From the NCBI GenBank assembly GCA_025930755.1, contig JAICOJ010000009.1:1-64000 (forward strand): DNA of 64,000 nucleotides. The letters are read 5' to 3'. The notes beneath the pieces are model-generated. The model saw only the letters and a list, made by a program, of their open reading frames with translations. It ran no database searches and had not been told where the DNA came from. Each line of letters begins with the position of its first letter. The stretch's first letter is position 1. Made by a program: the position numbers and the translations under genes. Below, piece after piece: positions 36,204 through 45,466 of the stretch. The DNA is from Gemmatimonadaceae bacterium. GTDB lineage: Bacteria; Gemmatimonadota; Gemmatimonadetes; Gemmatimonadales; Gemmatimonadaceae.

Positions 36204-36473
36204 CTACTCGGCCCGCTCTGAATATGACCGTGCCTTGTCCGACAGGAGCTTCGTCGTATATCGCTGCCCCTCGGAGATCCGCTCGACCTCGACCGCGATG
36301 GAGTCGATTGCCTGCTCCATGCGCTCCAGCCGGGATGACACCTCAGCGGGGATGCCCTGTGCGTCCGCGCGCTTCTCGAGTCGCTTCGCCCACGCGCGTG
36401 CCAGCGGCACCACGATACTCGCGCCGACGGCGAGCGAGGCGAATGCAAAGGCGAATGGTAGTAGCTCGTCCAT
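36204..36473 (-). CDS. Small TM/coiled-coil protein, paralog 3
   Basis: MDELLPFAFAFASLAVGASIVVPLARAWAKR..SSRLERMEQAIDSIAVEVERISEGQRYTTKLLSDK. Confidence 0.75.
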   Translation of the reverse strand: MDELLPFAFAFASLAVGASIVVPLARAWAKRLEKRADAQGIPAEVSSRLERMEQAIDSIAVEVERISEGQRYTTKLLSDKARSYSERAE

Positions 36474-36481
36474 TAGGTGGG

Positions 36482-37693
36482 TTACTCCGCTCCATCGACG
36501 GGGATGACAAATCGGATTTCGGTACCCTGACCTTCGGCGCTCGCCGCATCGACAGCGCCGCCGTGCGCGAGCACCGTCTGTCGGGCGATCGCCAACCCGA
36601 GCCCGGTCCCGCCCAGCTTCGACGTGACGTACGGTTCCCAGATCCGGGCGAGCTGCGCTGCCGGAATTCCGCATCCGGTATCGCGCACCGCAACCTCGAC
36701 CGCGTCGCGCCCCTCGAGACGCGCCTTCGTGACGCGAACATCGACCTCGCCACCTTCGCGGCATGCTTCGACGGCGTTGATCAGGACGTTGGACAGCGCT
36801 CTCGCCAGCGCATCGTGATGTCCACGAACCATGGGAAGCTCATCCCCCACCTCCAGTCGCAAGGGCACGCGCTCGGCCACCATCGATCGCGCGGTGTACC
36901 GCGCGAGCTCGGCCATGTCGACGTCTGCCGGCGGTCCTTCAGGCAGGCGCCCAAATTGTGAAAAGCTTCGCGCCATCTGCTCCAGCCGTGCCGATTCGAC
37001 CTCGAGGACTTCCACGGGCTCACGCAGCGAATCGGGCGCGTCGCGCTTGAGTCGCTCGACGGCGAACCGAATGGGCGTGAGCGGATTCTTGAGCTCGTGG
37101 GCGACCCGTCTGGCCGTCTCCCGGAACGCCTCGACGCGCTCCGCTTCGCGCTCCTGGGCGCGTGCGGTCTCGAGCTCGCGGGCCATCCGCCGCATCCTCC
37201 GCCGCAGGGTGTCGAACTCGGGAGCGCCCCGTTTCTTGGGAGCGCCCTCCGGGAGCGGCTCCCCCCGTCCAATCAAATCGGTCCATCCGACCAGCTCGTT
37301 CAATGGGCGGCTCATCTGACGACTGAGGTGACCGGCGACCCGTGACGCGAAGAGAGCGAGCAGCCCGGTCCCGACCAGGGCGAACAACGCAATGACGGGA
37401 ACCACGCGCTCGGCGAGAAAGCGAAAGCGGCTCGCCTGAAGCAGCGAGCCCCGCAGCTCCTGCTCGTGAGCATCGAGCGCCGCCCGTTGAGCCGGAGTTA
37501 GGGGCGCCTGGCGGGCCTGTTCGAGCGCGGCGCGCCCGGATTCCGCCACCCGCTCCCACGCCCGGGTCCCGCTGACCAGGGGAACCGCGCGGCTCGCCGC
37601 GAGCGTTCCCCCCAGCATGACGACGCTTGCGGGAAGGACGGCGAACAGGAGGAGATACAGGAAGAGCCGAGTTCGGAAGCTGAGTCGCTTCAC
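36482..37693 (-). CDS. Sensor histidine kinase (NtrY/NtrB-like)
   Basis: FRETARRVAHELKNPLTPIRFAVERL (H-box), DTGCGIPAAQLARIWEPYVTSKLGGTGLGLAIA. Confidence 0.93.
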   Translation of the reverse strand: MKRLSFRTRLFLYLLLFAVLPASVVMLGGTLAASRAVPLVSGTRAWERVAESGRAALEQARQAPLTPAQRAALDAHEQELRGSLLQASRFRFLAERVVPVIALFALVGTGLLALFASRVAGHLSRQMSRPLNELVGWTDLIGRGEPLPEGAPKKRGAPEFDTLRRRMRRMARELETARAQEREAERVEAFRETARRVAHELKNPLTPIRFAVERLKRDAPDSLREPVEVLEVESARLEQMARSFSQFGRLPEGPPADVDMAELARYTARSMVAERVPLRLEVGDELPMVRGHHDALARALSNVLINAVEACREGGEVDVRVTKARLEGRDAVEVAVRDTGCGIPAAQLARIWEPYVTSKLGGTGLGLAIARQTVLAHGGAVDAASAEGQGTEIRFVIPVDGAE

Positions 37694-37875
37694 ACCCTCA
37701 CCGTACGCCGGGTCGCTGGGGCAGTTTCACTCTGCAACACTGCCAATCTACGGCGCGTAGAGGGGAGGGGAACCCTGAGCAATCGCGGCACTTACCACGC
37801 CTGAATTTACCTCGACGCGAATTGCGGCGTCTCCCTTGCAGGGAAGGGCACGGATGGCCGCGGCGCGGAGATGAC

Positions 37876-38217
37876 ATGCAATTCTGGATTGGATTGCTCG
37901 TTGGCGCGATGATCGGCGCCAGCGTCGGACTGCTGGTGCTCGCGTGGCTCCACGCGAGTCGCCGGGCGGACGATGCGGCGGAGCGAGAGGCATCGCGCGG
38001 CGGAGCGCCACGGCAACCCCGGTGGCGTTCGGGCGACGTGCGCGTGCTGGAGCTTCCGCGGTCCATCGCGATCACCTCGAGCGACGCCGACGCACTGCGA
38101 GCTGCCGCTGATGCCCTCGAGGCTCGCGGCGGAAACAGCGACGAAGCGAGCCGGCTTCGCGATCTCGCGAATCGCGCCGCGCCCCCCGAAGAAGCGCGGC
38201 CCGTTCGCCGAGGCTAG
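37876..38217 (+). CDS. Small membrane-anchored hypothetical protein
   Basis: MQFWIGLLVGAMIGASVGLLVLAWLHASRR N-terminal TM; ORF to 38217. Confidence 0.55.
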   Translation: MQFWIGLLVGAMIGASVGLLVLAWLHASRRADDAAEREASRGGAPRQPRWRSGDVRVLELPRSIAITSSDADALRAAADALEARGGNSDEASRLRDLANRAAPPEEARPVRRG

Positions 38218-38224
38218 TTTGAAC

Positions 38225-38250
38225 GCGCGTCTGACCCGGGTCAGACGCGC
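38225..38250. promoter_or_regulatory. 26-bp perfect palindrome (no loop); operator or terminator stem
   Basis: gcgcgtctgacccgggtcagacgcgc. Confidence 0.6.
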
Positions 38251-38472
38251 CAGCCCATGTAAGCGCGGAAGGCCGCGATGGGACGGAATCCCTTCGCACG
38301 GTAAGGACTGTGCCCCTCGGCCAATCGTCGCAGAAGACTGCAGTCCGAAAGATCAACGACATGGCTCGGCAGCCCTGCGGCATTTGGACAGGGGGGACCT
38401 GGCCAACGTGGGGCGCGAGTCCCGGGGCGCCACCGCGGCCTTCTGCGGTTCGATGCTCTTGCGCTATGCGAC

Positions 38473-38895
38473 ATGAAGACCCACACGACGTATCTCACGT
38501 TCAATACGAAGCACCGCCAGGAGATCATCGACATCACCGATGACGTCGAGGCCTGCCGCGCCGCGGCGGGCATCCGCGAGGGCTTCGTCCTCGTCTCGGC
38601 CATGCACATCTCGGCGTCCGTGTTCGTCAACGATCACGAGTCGGGACTGTGGAAGGACATCCTCGACTGGCTCGAGCACCGCATCGCTCCGTGGGACCCC
38701 GACCACTATCGCCACAACTCCGGTACCGGCGAGGACAACGCGGCTGCGCACCTCCGATCGCTCACGGTTGGTCACGAGGTGATCGTCCCGGTGACCGATG
38801 GGAAGCTCGATTTCGGTCCCTGGCAGCGGGTCTTCTACGGGGAGTGGGACGGTCAGCGGAAAAAGCGAGTCGTCATCAAGGCGATGGGGGACTGA
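38473..38895 (+). CDS. YjbQ/UPF0047 family protein
   Basis: VLVSAMHISASVFVNDHESGLWKDILDWLEH..HLRSLTVGHEVIVPVTDGKLDFGPWQRVFYGEWDGQRKK. Confidence 0.93.
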   Translation: MKTHTTYLTFNTKHRQEIIDITDDVEACRAAAGIREGFVLVSAMHISASVFVNDHESGLWKDILDWLEHRIAPWDPDHYRHNSGTGEDNAAAHLRSLTVGHEVIVPVTDGKLDFGPWQRVFYGEWDGQRKKRVVIKAMGD

Positions 38896-39112
38896 GGCCC
38901 TCGCCCCTCGCCCGCTCGTCAAGTAGATTGAACCGTCCCGGTGGGCTGCGCTTACGGCCGATCTCTCGTGCGGGCAACCCCGCCAGCGATCTTCCCGCGC
39001 CGCACCCGAAGTCGAACGACGTCTGCGCGATCGGTGTCCCCCACGATTCGTCTGGGTGAGCGGATCTGCGCATGCGTCGTCAGAACACCCTGATCCTGTT
39101 CGCTTCATGAAG

Positions 39113-39137
39113 CCCTTCCGTCCCGGGCACGGAAGGG
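39113..39137 (+). terminator. Hairpin cccttccgt-cccgggc-acggaaggg
   Basis: 9-bp stem in long leader region upstream of the NYN gene. Confidence 0.4.
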
Positions 39138-39282
39138 TGAAGCGACGGGAGATCGTGCGCGAGGTCGCGCGCGGTCACACAGCCACAGCACAGACGACGA
39201 CATGAAGCCACGACACCCCCGTCCCGCCACCCCCGTGCGTGCGGCGGCGACACCCATCCACCGCGGACCGCAGGCGCATACG

Positions 39283-40998
39283 ATGTCCGCGGCCCCCATT
39301 CAGGCCACCTTTTCGCCCCACGCGCCTAACGCGGCGCTCCTCATCGACTTCGACAACGTCACGATGGGGATCCGGTCCGACCTCGGCAACGAGCTCCGCA
39401 ACCTCCTCTCCTCGGACATCATCAAGGGGAAGGTCGCCGTGCAGCGTGCCTACGCCGACTGGCGGCGCTATCCGCAGTACATCGTCCCCCTCGCCGAATC
39501 CTCGATCGACATGATCATGGCGCCGGCGTACGGGTCGTCGAAGAAGAACGCCACCGACATTCGCCTCGCCGTGGACGCCATGGAGCTCGTCTTCACCCGT
39601 CCCGAGATCGGCACGTACATCCTGCTCTCTGGCGACTCCGACTTCGCGTCGCTGGTGACCAAGCTGAAGGAGTACGGCAAGTACGTCATCGGCGTTGGCA
39701 TTCGCGAGTCCTCGAGCGACCTGCTCGTGATGAACTGCGACGAGTACTACAGCTACAACGCGCTCGCCGGCCTCGTGAAGTCAGGCGAGGAAGAGGTCGT
39801 GAAGAAGGATCCGTGGGAGCTCGTCACCGAGGCCATCCACCGCATGAAGCGGAATGGCGACGTGATGCGCTCCGATCGGCTCAAGCAGGTGATGCAGGAG
39901 CTCGACTCGAACTTCGACGAGAAGACGCTCGGCCACTCGAAGTTCTCGCGCTTCACGCAGGAAGCCGCCGAGCGCGGTCTCCTGAAGATGACGAAGCTCG
40001 AGAACGGTCAGCTCGAGATCGACATTCCCGAGGGCGATGGCGTTCGTCCGGCCCCGCGAGCGACAGAAGGTGAGGCGCGTCCGCGCGAGGATCGGCCGCG
40101 CGGCCGGGGCCGCGAAGAGCGAGGGCGGGGCCGGCGCGGGGGACGGGGCCGCGATCGCGACCGCGAGCCGCGCACCGAGGAGCCGCGCGTCGAGACCCCG
40201 GCCGCCGAATCCGCTGCGCCGGCGGAGGCCGTGCCGCCGGTGGCCGCGGTCGAAGAGCGACGTCCCGAGACGGTGGACATCGCGCGCGATGGCATCGGCA
40301 CGGGGGGCGAGCGCCTCACGAGAGACGAGGCGTTCGATCTCGTTCGCCGCGCGGTGGACATTCTCACCGGCGGTGCGGACACGCCGGTGCTCGCCAGCGA
40401 CGTGCGGCGTAAGGCGCGCGACCTGCTGGGACGCGACAGCGAGTCGCTCAACGAGCGCATGTTCGTCCGCATCTTGCGCGATGCACACGACGCCAACGTC
40501 GTCGATCTTCGGAAGCGGGGCGACGATTGGGAGCTGGCGCCCGCGGCCGATGTCGCGCCGATCGCCGACCAGCTCCAGGCGGCGATTCCCGTTCCGTCGC
40601 AGAGTCAGGCCGGACGGTCGGCTGCGACGGCTGCTTCGTTCCGCCGGGGAATGCGCTCACGTGGCGGACGGACGAGTGGCGCCATGGAGCTGCCGCCCGA
40701 GCTCCTGTCGCTCGGAGTCGTCGACTTCGGCGCACCGGCGGTGCCTGACGAGACCGTGAACCGGGAGCCGGGAGCCGGGCTTGGCGCCCCGCCGGAGAGC
40801 ATTGTTCCCGAGGCCGCCGCGGAAGAGCCGGCGCAGAAGCCGCGTCGTGCCCCCCGTGCTCGCAAGACGGCGAAGAAGGGGAAGGGCGATGCCGCGGAAG
40901 GCGCCGCCGGAGCGGGAACGGCGGCGGCAAAGGCCAAACGCCGCCGTCCACCCCGCGGCCGCGCGAAAAAGCCGGCCGCGACCGGAGGCGAGGGATGA
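39283..40998 (+). CDS. NYN-domain ribonuclease-like protein with OST-HTH/LOTUS-like domains and Arg/Lys-rich low-complexity tails
   Basis: NAALLIDFDNVTMG..YILLSGDSDFASLVTKLKEYGKYVIGVG (NYN); DPWELVTEAIHRMKRNGDVMRSDRLKQVMQELDSNFDEKTLGHSKFSRFTQEA (OST-HTH-like); RGRGREERGRGRRGGRGRDRDRE. Confidence 0.85.
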   Translation: MSAAPIQATFSPHAPNAALLIDFDNVTMGIRSDLGNELRNLLSSDIIKGKVAVQRAYADWRRYPQYIVPLAESSIDMIMAPAYGSSKKNATDIRLAVDAMELVFTRPEIGTYILLSGDSDFASLVTKLKEYGKYVIGVGIRESSSDLLVMNCDEYYSYNALAGLVKSGEEEVVKKDPWELVTEAIHRMKRNGDVMRSDRLKQVMQELDSNFDEKTLGHSKFSRFTQEAAERGLLKMTKLENGQLEIDIPEGDGVRPAPRATEGEARPREDRPRGRGREERGRGRRGGRGRDRDREPRTEEPRVETPAAESAAPAEAVPPVAAVEERRPETVDIARDGIGTGGERLTRDEAFDLVRRAVDILTGGADTPVLASDVRRKARDLLGRDSESLNERMFVRILRDAHDANVVDLRKRGDDWELAPAADVAPIADQLQAAIPVPSQSQAGRSAATAASFRRGMRSRGGRTSGAMELPPELLSLGVVDFGAPAVPDETVNREPGAGLGAPPESIVPEAAAEEPAQKPRRAPRARKTAKKGKGDAAEGAAGAGTAAAKAKRRRPPRGRAKKPAATGGEG

Positions 40999-41648
40999 CA
41001 CGAAACGCCGCGCCCGCCGCGCGGCGTTCTCGTATCGGCGAGGCGCTGCCGGCGTCCTTTTTCGACCGCGAGACGGAGATCGTCTCGCGCGAGCTTTTGG
41101 GCGCGGTGCTATGGTGCCGGTCGCCCGAGGGCGTCGCCGCGGGGCGCATCGTCGAAACCGAGGCCTACCTCGGCGAGCACGATCCCGCCTGTCACGCCGC
41201 AGGCCCCGGACTCACCGAGCGAACCCGCCCGCTCTACGGAGCGCCCGGTATCGCCTACGTGTACTTCATCTACGGCGTGCACTGGTGCTTCAACGCGGTC
41301 ACGCGCGAGCACGGGCAGCCGAGCGCTGTTCTCGTGCGCGCACTCGAGCCGCTCGAAGGGCTGCCGCTCATGCGGGCCCGCCGGCCCGCGGCGAAAACCG
41401 ACCGCGACCTAACGAACGGACCGGGGAAGCTCTGCGCGGCGCTGGGCATCGGCCCCCAGCATAACGGAGTCCCTCTGCAGGCGCCTCCGCTGATGATCAC
41501 GCGTGGAATCAGTTATCCCGATGACGCGATCGTCACCGCCCCGCGCATCGGCGTCACCAAGGCCGCGGACTGGCCACTTCGATGGTATGTGGCGGAGTCC
41601 GAGTGCGTCTCGGTGAAAGAGCGAGCGAGAGCGAAACGTCGCTCGTAG
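40995..41648 (+). CDS. mpg: 3-methyladenine DNA glycosylase (AAG/MPG family)
   Basis: VSRELLGAVLWC..GRIVETEAYLGEHDPACHAAGPGLTERTRPLYGAPGIAYVYFIYGVHWCFNAVT. Confidence 0.95.
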   Translation: MTRNAAPAARRSRIGEALPASFFDRETEIVSRELLGAVLWCRSPEGVAAGRIVETEAYLGEHDPACHAAGPGLTERTRPLYGAPGIAYVYFIYGVHWCFNAVTREHGQPSAVLVRALEPLEGLPLMRARRPAAKTDRDLTNGPGKLCAALGIGPQHNGVPLQAPPLMITRGISYPDDAIVTAPRIGVTKAADWPLRWYVAESECVSVKERARAKRRS

Positions 41649-41721
41649 CATTACCAAGCTTGGTGTCTTGCTTCGAGGCCAGCGGGGCTCTCACGGAATT
41701 GCCTTGGGAACCAAAGCAGGA

Positions 41722-41784
41722 CGCCCCGAGTCGGTTTCCGACTCGGGGCGCCCCTGACCCCTGACTCCTGACTCCTGACTCCTA
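41722..41784. repeat. GC-rich hairpin plus single-arm (AGGAGTC)n heptamer tract
   Basis: cgccccgagtcgg-ttt-ccgactcggggcg followed by cccctgacccctgactcctgactcctgactcct; no left heptamer arm seen. Confidence 0.85.
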
Positions 41785-41787
41785 CGT

Positions 41788-42435
41788 TCAGTCCGGCCGA
41801 TCGATCGACGTGCCGACGTTCCAGCGAATGCCACCCTCGAGGTGGTACACCGGTCTGGAGTTCATCATGAAGCGCGCCTGGGCTGGCATCACCGAGGCCT
41901 GTCCGAAGGCCGAGAATCGCAGATACTGCAGCTGTACCCCCGCCATCACGATGAACGCGGCGCGGTCCTTCGTGTCCATCGCGCGCCGCGCGACCAGCGT
42001 CTCCTGGTCCGCCGAGGTGAAAGGATCCACTGGCGAAACGTTCTGAATGAAGTTCAGAGCGAGTCCCACGCCGCCGTAGGGACGCAGCGTCCCGATGTTG
42101 AACGGGAAGGCGAGACCGGCGAGCGTCACCCGGCGCATGTTCTCCATGCGGATGGTGTGCGGGCCATAGGCCTGCGTGAACACCACCGTCTCCTCGTCGA
42201 AGAACGCTTGATCGTAGGAGGCGTAGAGGCCGCCGCGCGAGCGCGTGATCAGCCACTCGACACCGAGCGATGGAGCGACGGCGTTCTTCACGCGATCGGT
42301 CGAGAAGGACGTGAAGCCGCCTTTCGCGCCCCAGAACCAGGCGTTCTTGAAGAGGCGTCCCTCCTGCGCCGTCGCGACCGACGGAAGTACCGTCGCGAGC
42401 GCGAGGCCGAGGGAGAGCCAGCGGACCGTACGCAT
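41788..42435 (-). CDS. Outer membrane beta-barrel-like hypothetical protein
   Basis: Signal MRTVRWLSLGLALATVLPSVATAQ; GAKGGFTSFSTDRVKNAVAPSLGVEWLITRSRGGLYASYDQA. Confidence 0.6.
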   Translation of the reverse strand: MRTVRWLSLGLALATVLPSVATAQEGRLFKNAWFWGAKGGFTSFSTDRVKNAVAPSLGVEWLITRSRGGLYASYDQAFFDEETVVFTQAYGPHTIRMENMRRVTLAGLAFPFNIGTLRPYGGVGLALNFIQNVSPVDPFTSADQETLVARRAMDTKDRAAFIVMAGVQLQYLRFSAFGQASVMPAQARFMMNSRPVYHLEGGIRWNVGTSIDRPD

Positions 42436-42474
42436 TGTGAGACCTCGTTCGGAAGGATGTCCTGCGGGGATACG

Positions 42475-44964
42475 TCAGCGCCGGCCGACGGATCCTCCGC
42501 CGGAGAGCAGCGCATTGAAGAGCATTCTGAACGTGCCGTACGACTGACCTCGATACTGCGGTCGAAATCCGAACATCACGACGCGCCCTCGTCCAACCGA
42601 CGCCTCGATCGCGGCGGCTTTCCCCGCGATCGACGGCGATCCCTCGAGAAACCCGCTCAGCAGGATGTCATCACCACGGGCTGGATACCGGGCGATCACC
42701 CTCACCGGGGAGCTCGCGGGAACGTCGAACGTCACCGAGTTCGTGAAGTACACCGCGGCCGTATCCGGCATGCCGAATCCAACCGGGTGCGTCGCGTCGA
42801 TCAGCACGCGAAGAATCGATCCCGGCGCGTACAGCTCATGCACCGTGTTGTCGAGCGTGTCTCCCGACCGTTGCTCCCAGTCGTCCCGGCGCGGCGGCAC
42901 CTTCAGGAGCCGCACATCCACGCCGAGCTCGGCGGTTGCCAGCTCGGAAGCGCGATCCAGCAGCACCAGCGTGCCGCCGGCATTCACGAACGCCTTCAAC
43001 CCCTCGATTCCTTCCCGACCAAGTCCGCCCGAATACGGCGGGGGAACGACGGAGTCCGACATCCCCTGTCGCAAGTCACGCAGACTCATGTCTGAGACGA
43101 GGATGGCGTCCATTCGGTCACGGAGACCGCCCGCCCGAACCGCCGAGTCCGTCAGGGACGAGTAGGGGATCTCGAACTGCTCGAGCACCCACCGAGTCCA
43201 CCCCTCGTCCATGTTGGCGGTCCACGGCTTGTAGAGCCCGATTCGGGGGGTTCGATTGACCTGATACGTCCCGCCCGAGCCGGCGACCTCGACCGGCCGG
43301 GACCGCCGCAGCGAGCTGATGATCTGGCGGAAGCAGGCGGTGTTCGCGACGTGCATCAGCACGCGGCTCAGCTTCACATCGGGCCCGCAGAACTCGGTGC
43401 CGACGACTCCCACGGTGCGCGCGCGCGGCGCGATGTACGACACCGCTTCCGCCGGCATGACGTCGACGCCCATCTGCAGTGGGAGCGTCCACCCGGCGAC
43501 GTCGTAGGGGCGCTCAACCGGCCCACCGGGCTGCCGCTCCAACCTCGGGAATCGCTGCGCCTCCAGCAGGTCGAGTGCATGCGCGCGATACGGCTGGTCG
43601 AGCCTGACGACATAGGCGCGTCCCATGGACTTTCCGTCGGCTGTGACGTCATCGGCCGAGTCGACCTCGACGCCGCCGATCGTGAGTACCTCGACCAGGC
43701 GCCGCACGGCCGACGGATCGCGCTGGCTGGAGGGGATGACATACGCCTTCGGCGATCCGCTCTTGCCCAGCGCGATCTGCTTGCGGCCGAGCCTAACGAA
43801 ATTGGCCACGTACTGCGACCGCTGCTGCGAGAGCATCCGGATGAGCGCCTCGGCGGCAATGAGCTCGTAATCGACGATGTCGCGAAGCCGCCACGTCCCA
43901 CCCGGCCAGGGATTGGGGAAGTTCATCCGTCGCTCGTACTTCGGCAGACCGCGCGCGTGCCCTTCGAGCGTCGCCGTGTCCTGCACGATCGGTGTCGCGA
44001 TGCGCACGCTCGCCGCCTCGGTGAGGACGCCGATCATGTTGTGCCGCGTGGGCGTGGATCGCGCGCCGCCGTGCCACCACAGATCGTAGATCGCCTGGTC
44101 TCCCACACCCGTCTTGCCGCGCTCCTCGAGTGCCAGGGCCATCTCGGCGCCGATGTGCGCGATTCCGCGGACGATCAACGGGTCGACGTGCGGGTTGATG
44201 GGATCGACGAACGGCGGCACGAACAGACGCATCCCCTCGTCGCCCATCTGGTGCACGTCGTAGAACACCTCGGGAAACCATTGCCGGTAGAGCAGGTCGG
44301 TGATGAGGCGCGTTTCGCGCTGGGTGACCATGTACCAGTCCCGATTGTTGTCGTGGCCGACATAGGGGTGATACAGCCACGGGATCGGGCCGCCCTCCCA
44401 CCGGGTGCCCACGTTGCGCCGATACCACTCCACGACCATCTGCTCCCCATCCGGATTCGCAGACGGAATGAGCAGGACGACGACATTGTCGAGGGCGTGT
44501 CGCAGCGTGTCGATGGTGACCAGCCGATGCGCCAGCTCCATCGCCATTTGCGCCGAGGCGATCTCCGTCGAGTGGATGTTGCACTGAATCACGACGACGG
44601 CGGGTTGTGACGCCACCAGCGCGCGCTCTTCCGCCGGGGAGAGGGACCTGGGGTCGGCGAGCTTCCGTTGCGCCGCTTGGATCGAGTCGATCTTGCGCAT
44701 GTTCGACGCGGAGGTAATCGTCGCCACGATGAGCGGACGTCCCTGCGTCGTGGGCCCGAGCGTATCGAGCGCGAGCTCCGGGGACGCATCGGCCAGCTTG
44801 GTGAAGTAGCCGACGATTTGGCTCCAGTCGGCGAGCTGGCGGTCAGCGCCGACCTCGAACCCGAGATGGTCGCGAGGCGACGGAGCTTGCGGCGCGGCAT
44901 CTCGCGGGGTGAACAGCACCAGCGAGACCGCGGCGAGAAGCGGCACGAAGGAATGAGTCGTCAT
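42475..44964 (-). CDS. M14-family zinc carboxypeptidase, secreted
   Basis: VVVIQCNIHSTEIASAQMAMELAHRL..LLIPSANPDGEQM..GHDNNRDWYMVTQRETRL. Confidence 0.88.
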   Translation of the reverse strand: MTTHSFVPLLAAVSLVLFTPRDAAPQAPSPRDHLGFEVGADRQLADWSQIVGYFTKLADASPELALDTLGPTTQGRPLIVATITSASNMRKIDSIQAAQRKLADPRSLSPAEERALVASQPAVVVIQCNIHSTEIASAQMAMELAHRLVTIDTLRHALDNVVVLLIPSANPDGEQMVVEWYRRNVGTRWEGGPIPWLYHPYVGHDNNRDWYMVTQRETRLITDLLYRQWFPEVFYDVHQMGDEGMRLFVPPFVDPINPHVDPLIVRGIAHIGAEMALALEERGKTGVGDQAIYDLWWHGGARSTPTRHNMIGVLTEAASVRIATPIVQDTATLEGHARGLPKYERRMNFPNPWPGGTWRLRDIVDYELIAAEALIRMLSQQRSQYVANFVRLGRKQIALGKSGSPKAYVIPSSQRDPSAVRRLVEVLTIGGVEVDSADDVTADGKSMGRAYVVRLDQPYRAHALDLLEAQRFPRLERQPGGPVERPYDVAGWTLPLQMGVDVMPAEAVSYIAPRARTVGVVGTEFCGPDVKLSRVLMHVANTACFRQIISSLRRSRPVEVAGSGGTYQVNRTPRIGLYKPWTANMDEGWTRWVLEQFEIPYSSLTDSAVRAGGLRDRMDAILVSDMSLRDLRQGMSDSVVPPPYSGGLGREGIEGLKAFVNAGGTLVLLDRASELATAELGVDVRLLKVPPRRDDWEQRSGDTLDNTVHELYAPGSILRVLIDATHPVGFGMPDTAAVYFTNSVTFDVPASSPVRVIARYPARGDDILLSGFLEGSPSIAGKAAAIEASVGRGRVVMFGFRPQYRGQSYGTFRMLFNALLSGGGSVGRR

Positions 44965-45000
44965 AAGAGCGAAGTGCGCACCAGGTGAGAACGAGTCACA

Positions 45001-45405
45001 GTGTGCGCGAAGGTAACCCTGAATGCGAGGCGCTCGCTACAACGGGCGCGACGGAGCGAGCGGGTGGAAACACCTCGATATCCACCGTACAACGACCACT
45101 TTCGGACGGCCGTGCACGGCACCGTCTTTGGCCAGCGCACGGCAGTCGTTCACCGCTTGCACGCGGGCGATCGCCTCATTCTCGTTCCCGACCCACCCGG
45201 CACCGACGATCCCTGGGTCTGGGTGCATGCGCCGGGCGGCGACGTGATTGGCCACCTGCCTCCCGACATCTCGCGGTGGCTCGTCCCCTGGATGCTGGAG
45301 GGTGGCCGCTGCAGCGCCTACGTCGACCGAGTCTACGGGGACGATGTCGAGAGCTGGCGACGGCTCGTCATCGAGGTGACGTGCAAGGTGACGAACGAGG
45401 AATGA
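45001..45405 (+). CDS. Stand-alone HIRAN-domain-like protein
   Basis: RTAVHGTVFGQRTAVVHRLHAGDRLILVPDPPGTDDPWVWVHAPGGDVIGHLPPDISRWLVPWMLEGGRCSAYVDRVYG. Confidence 0.65.
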   Translation: MCAKVTLNARRSLQRARRSERVETPRYPPYNDHFRTAVHGTVFGQRTAVVHRLHAGDRLILVPDPPGTDDPWVWVHAPGGDVIGHLPPDISRWLVPWMLEGGRCSAYVDRVYGDDVESWRRLVIEVTCKVTNEE

Positions 45406-45466
45406 GGAACGAGGAAGTGGCAAGGAGCTGCCGATCACGCTTCCTCCTTCCTCGTTCCTCGTTCAC
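45391..45466. repeat. Heptamer (GAGGAAC)n inverted-repeat element overlapping both flanking stop codons
   Basis: acgaacgaggaatgaggaacgaggaag / loop / cttcctccttcctcgttcctcgttca. Confidence 0.93.
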
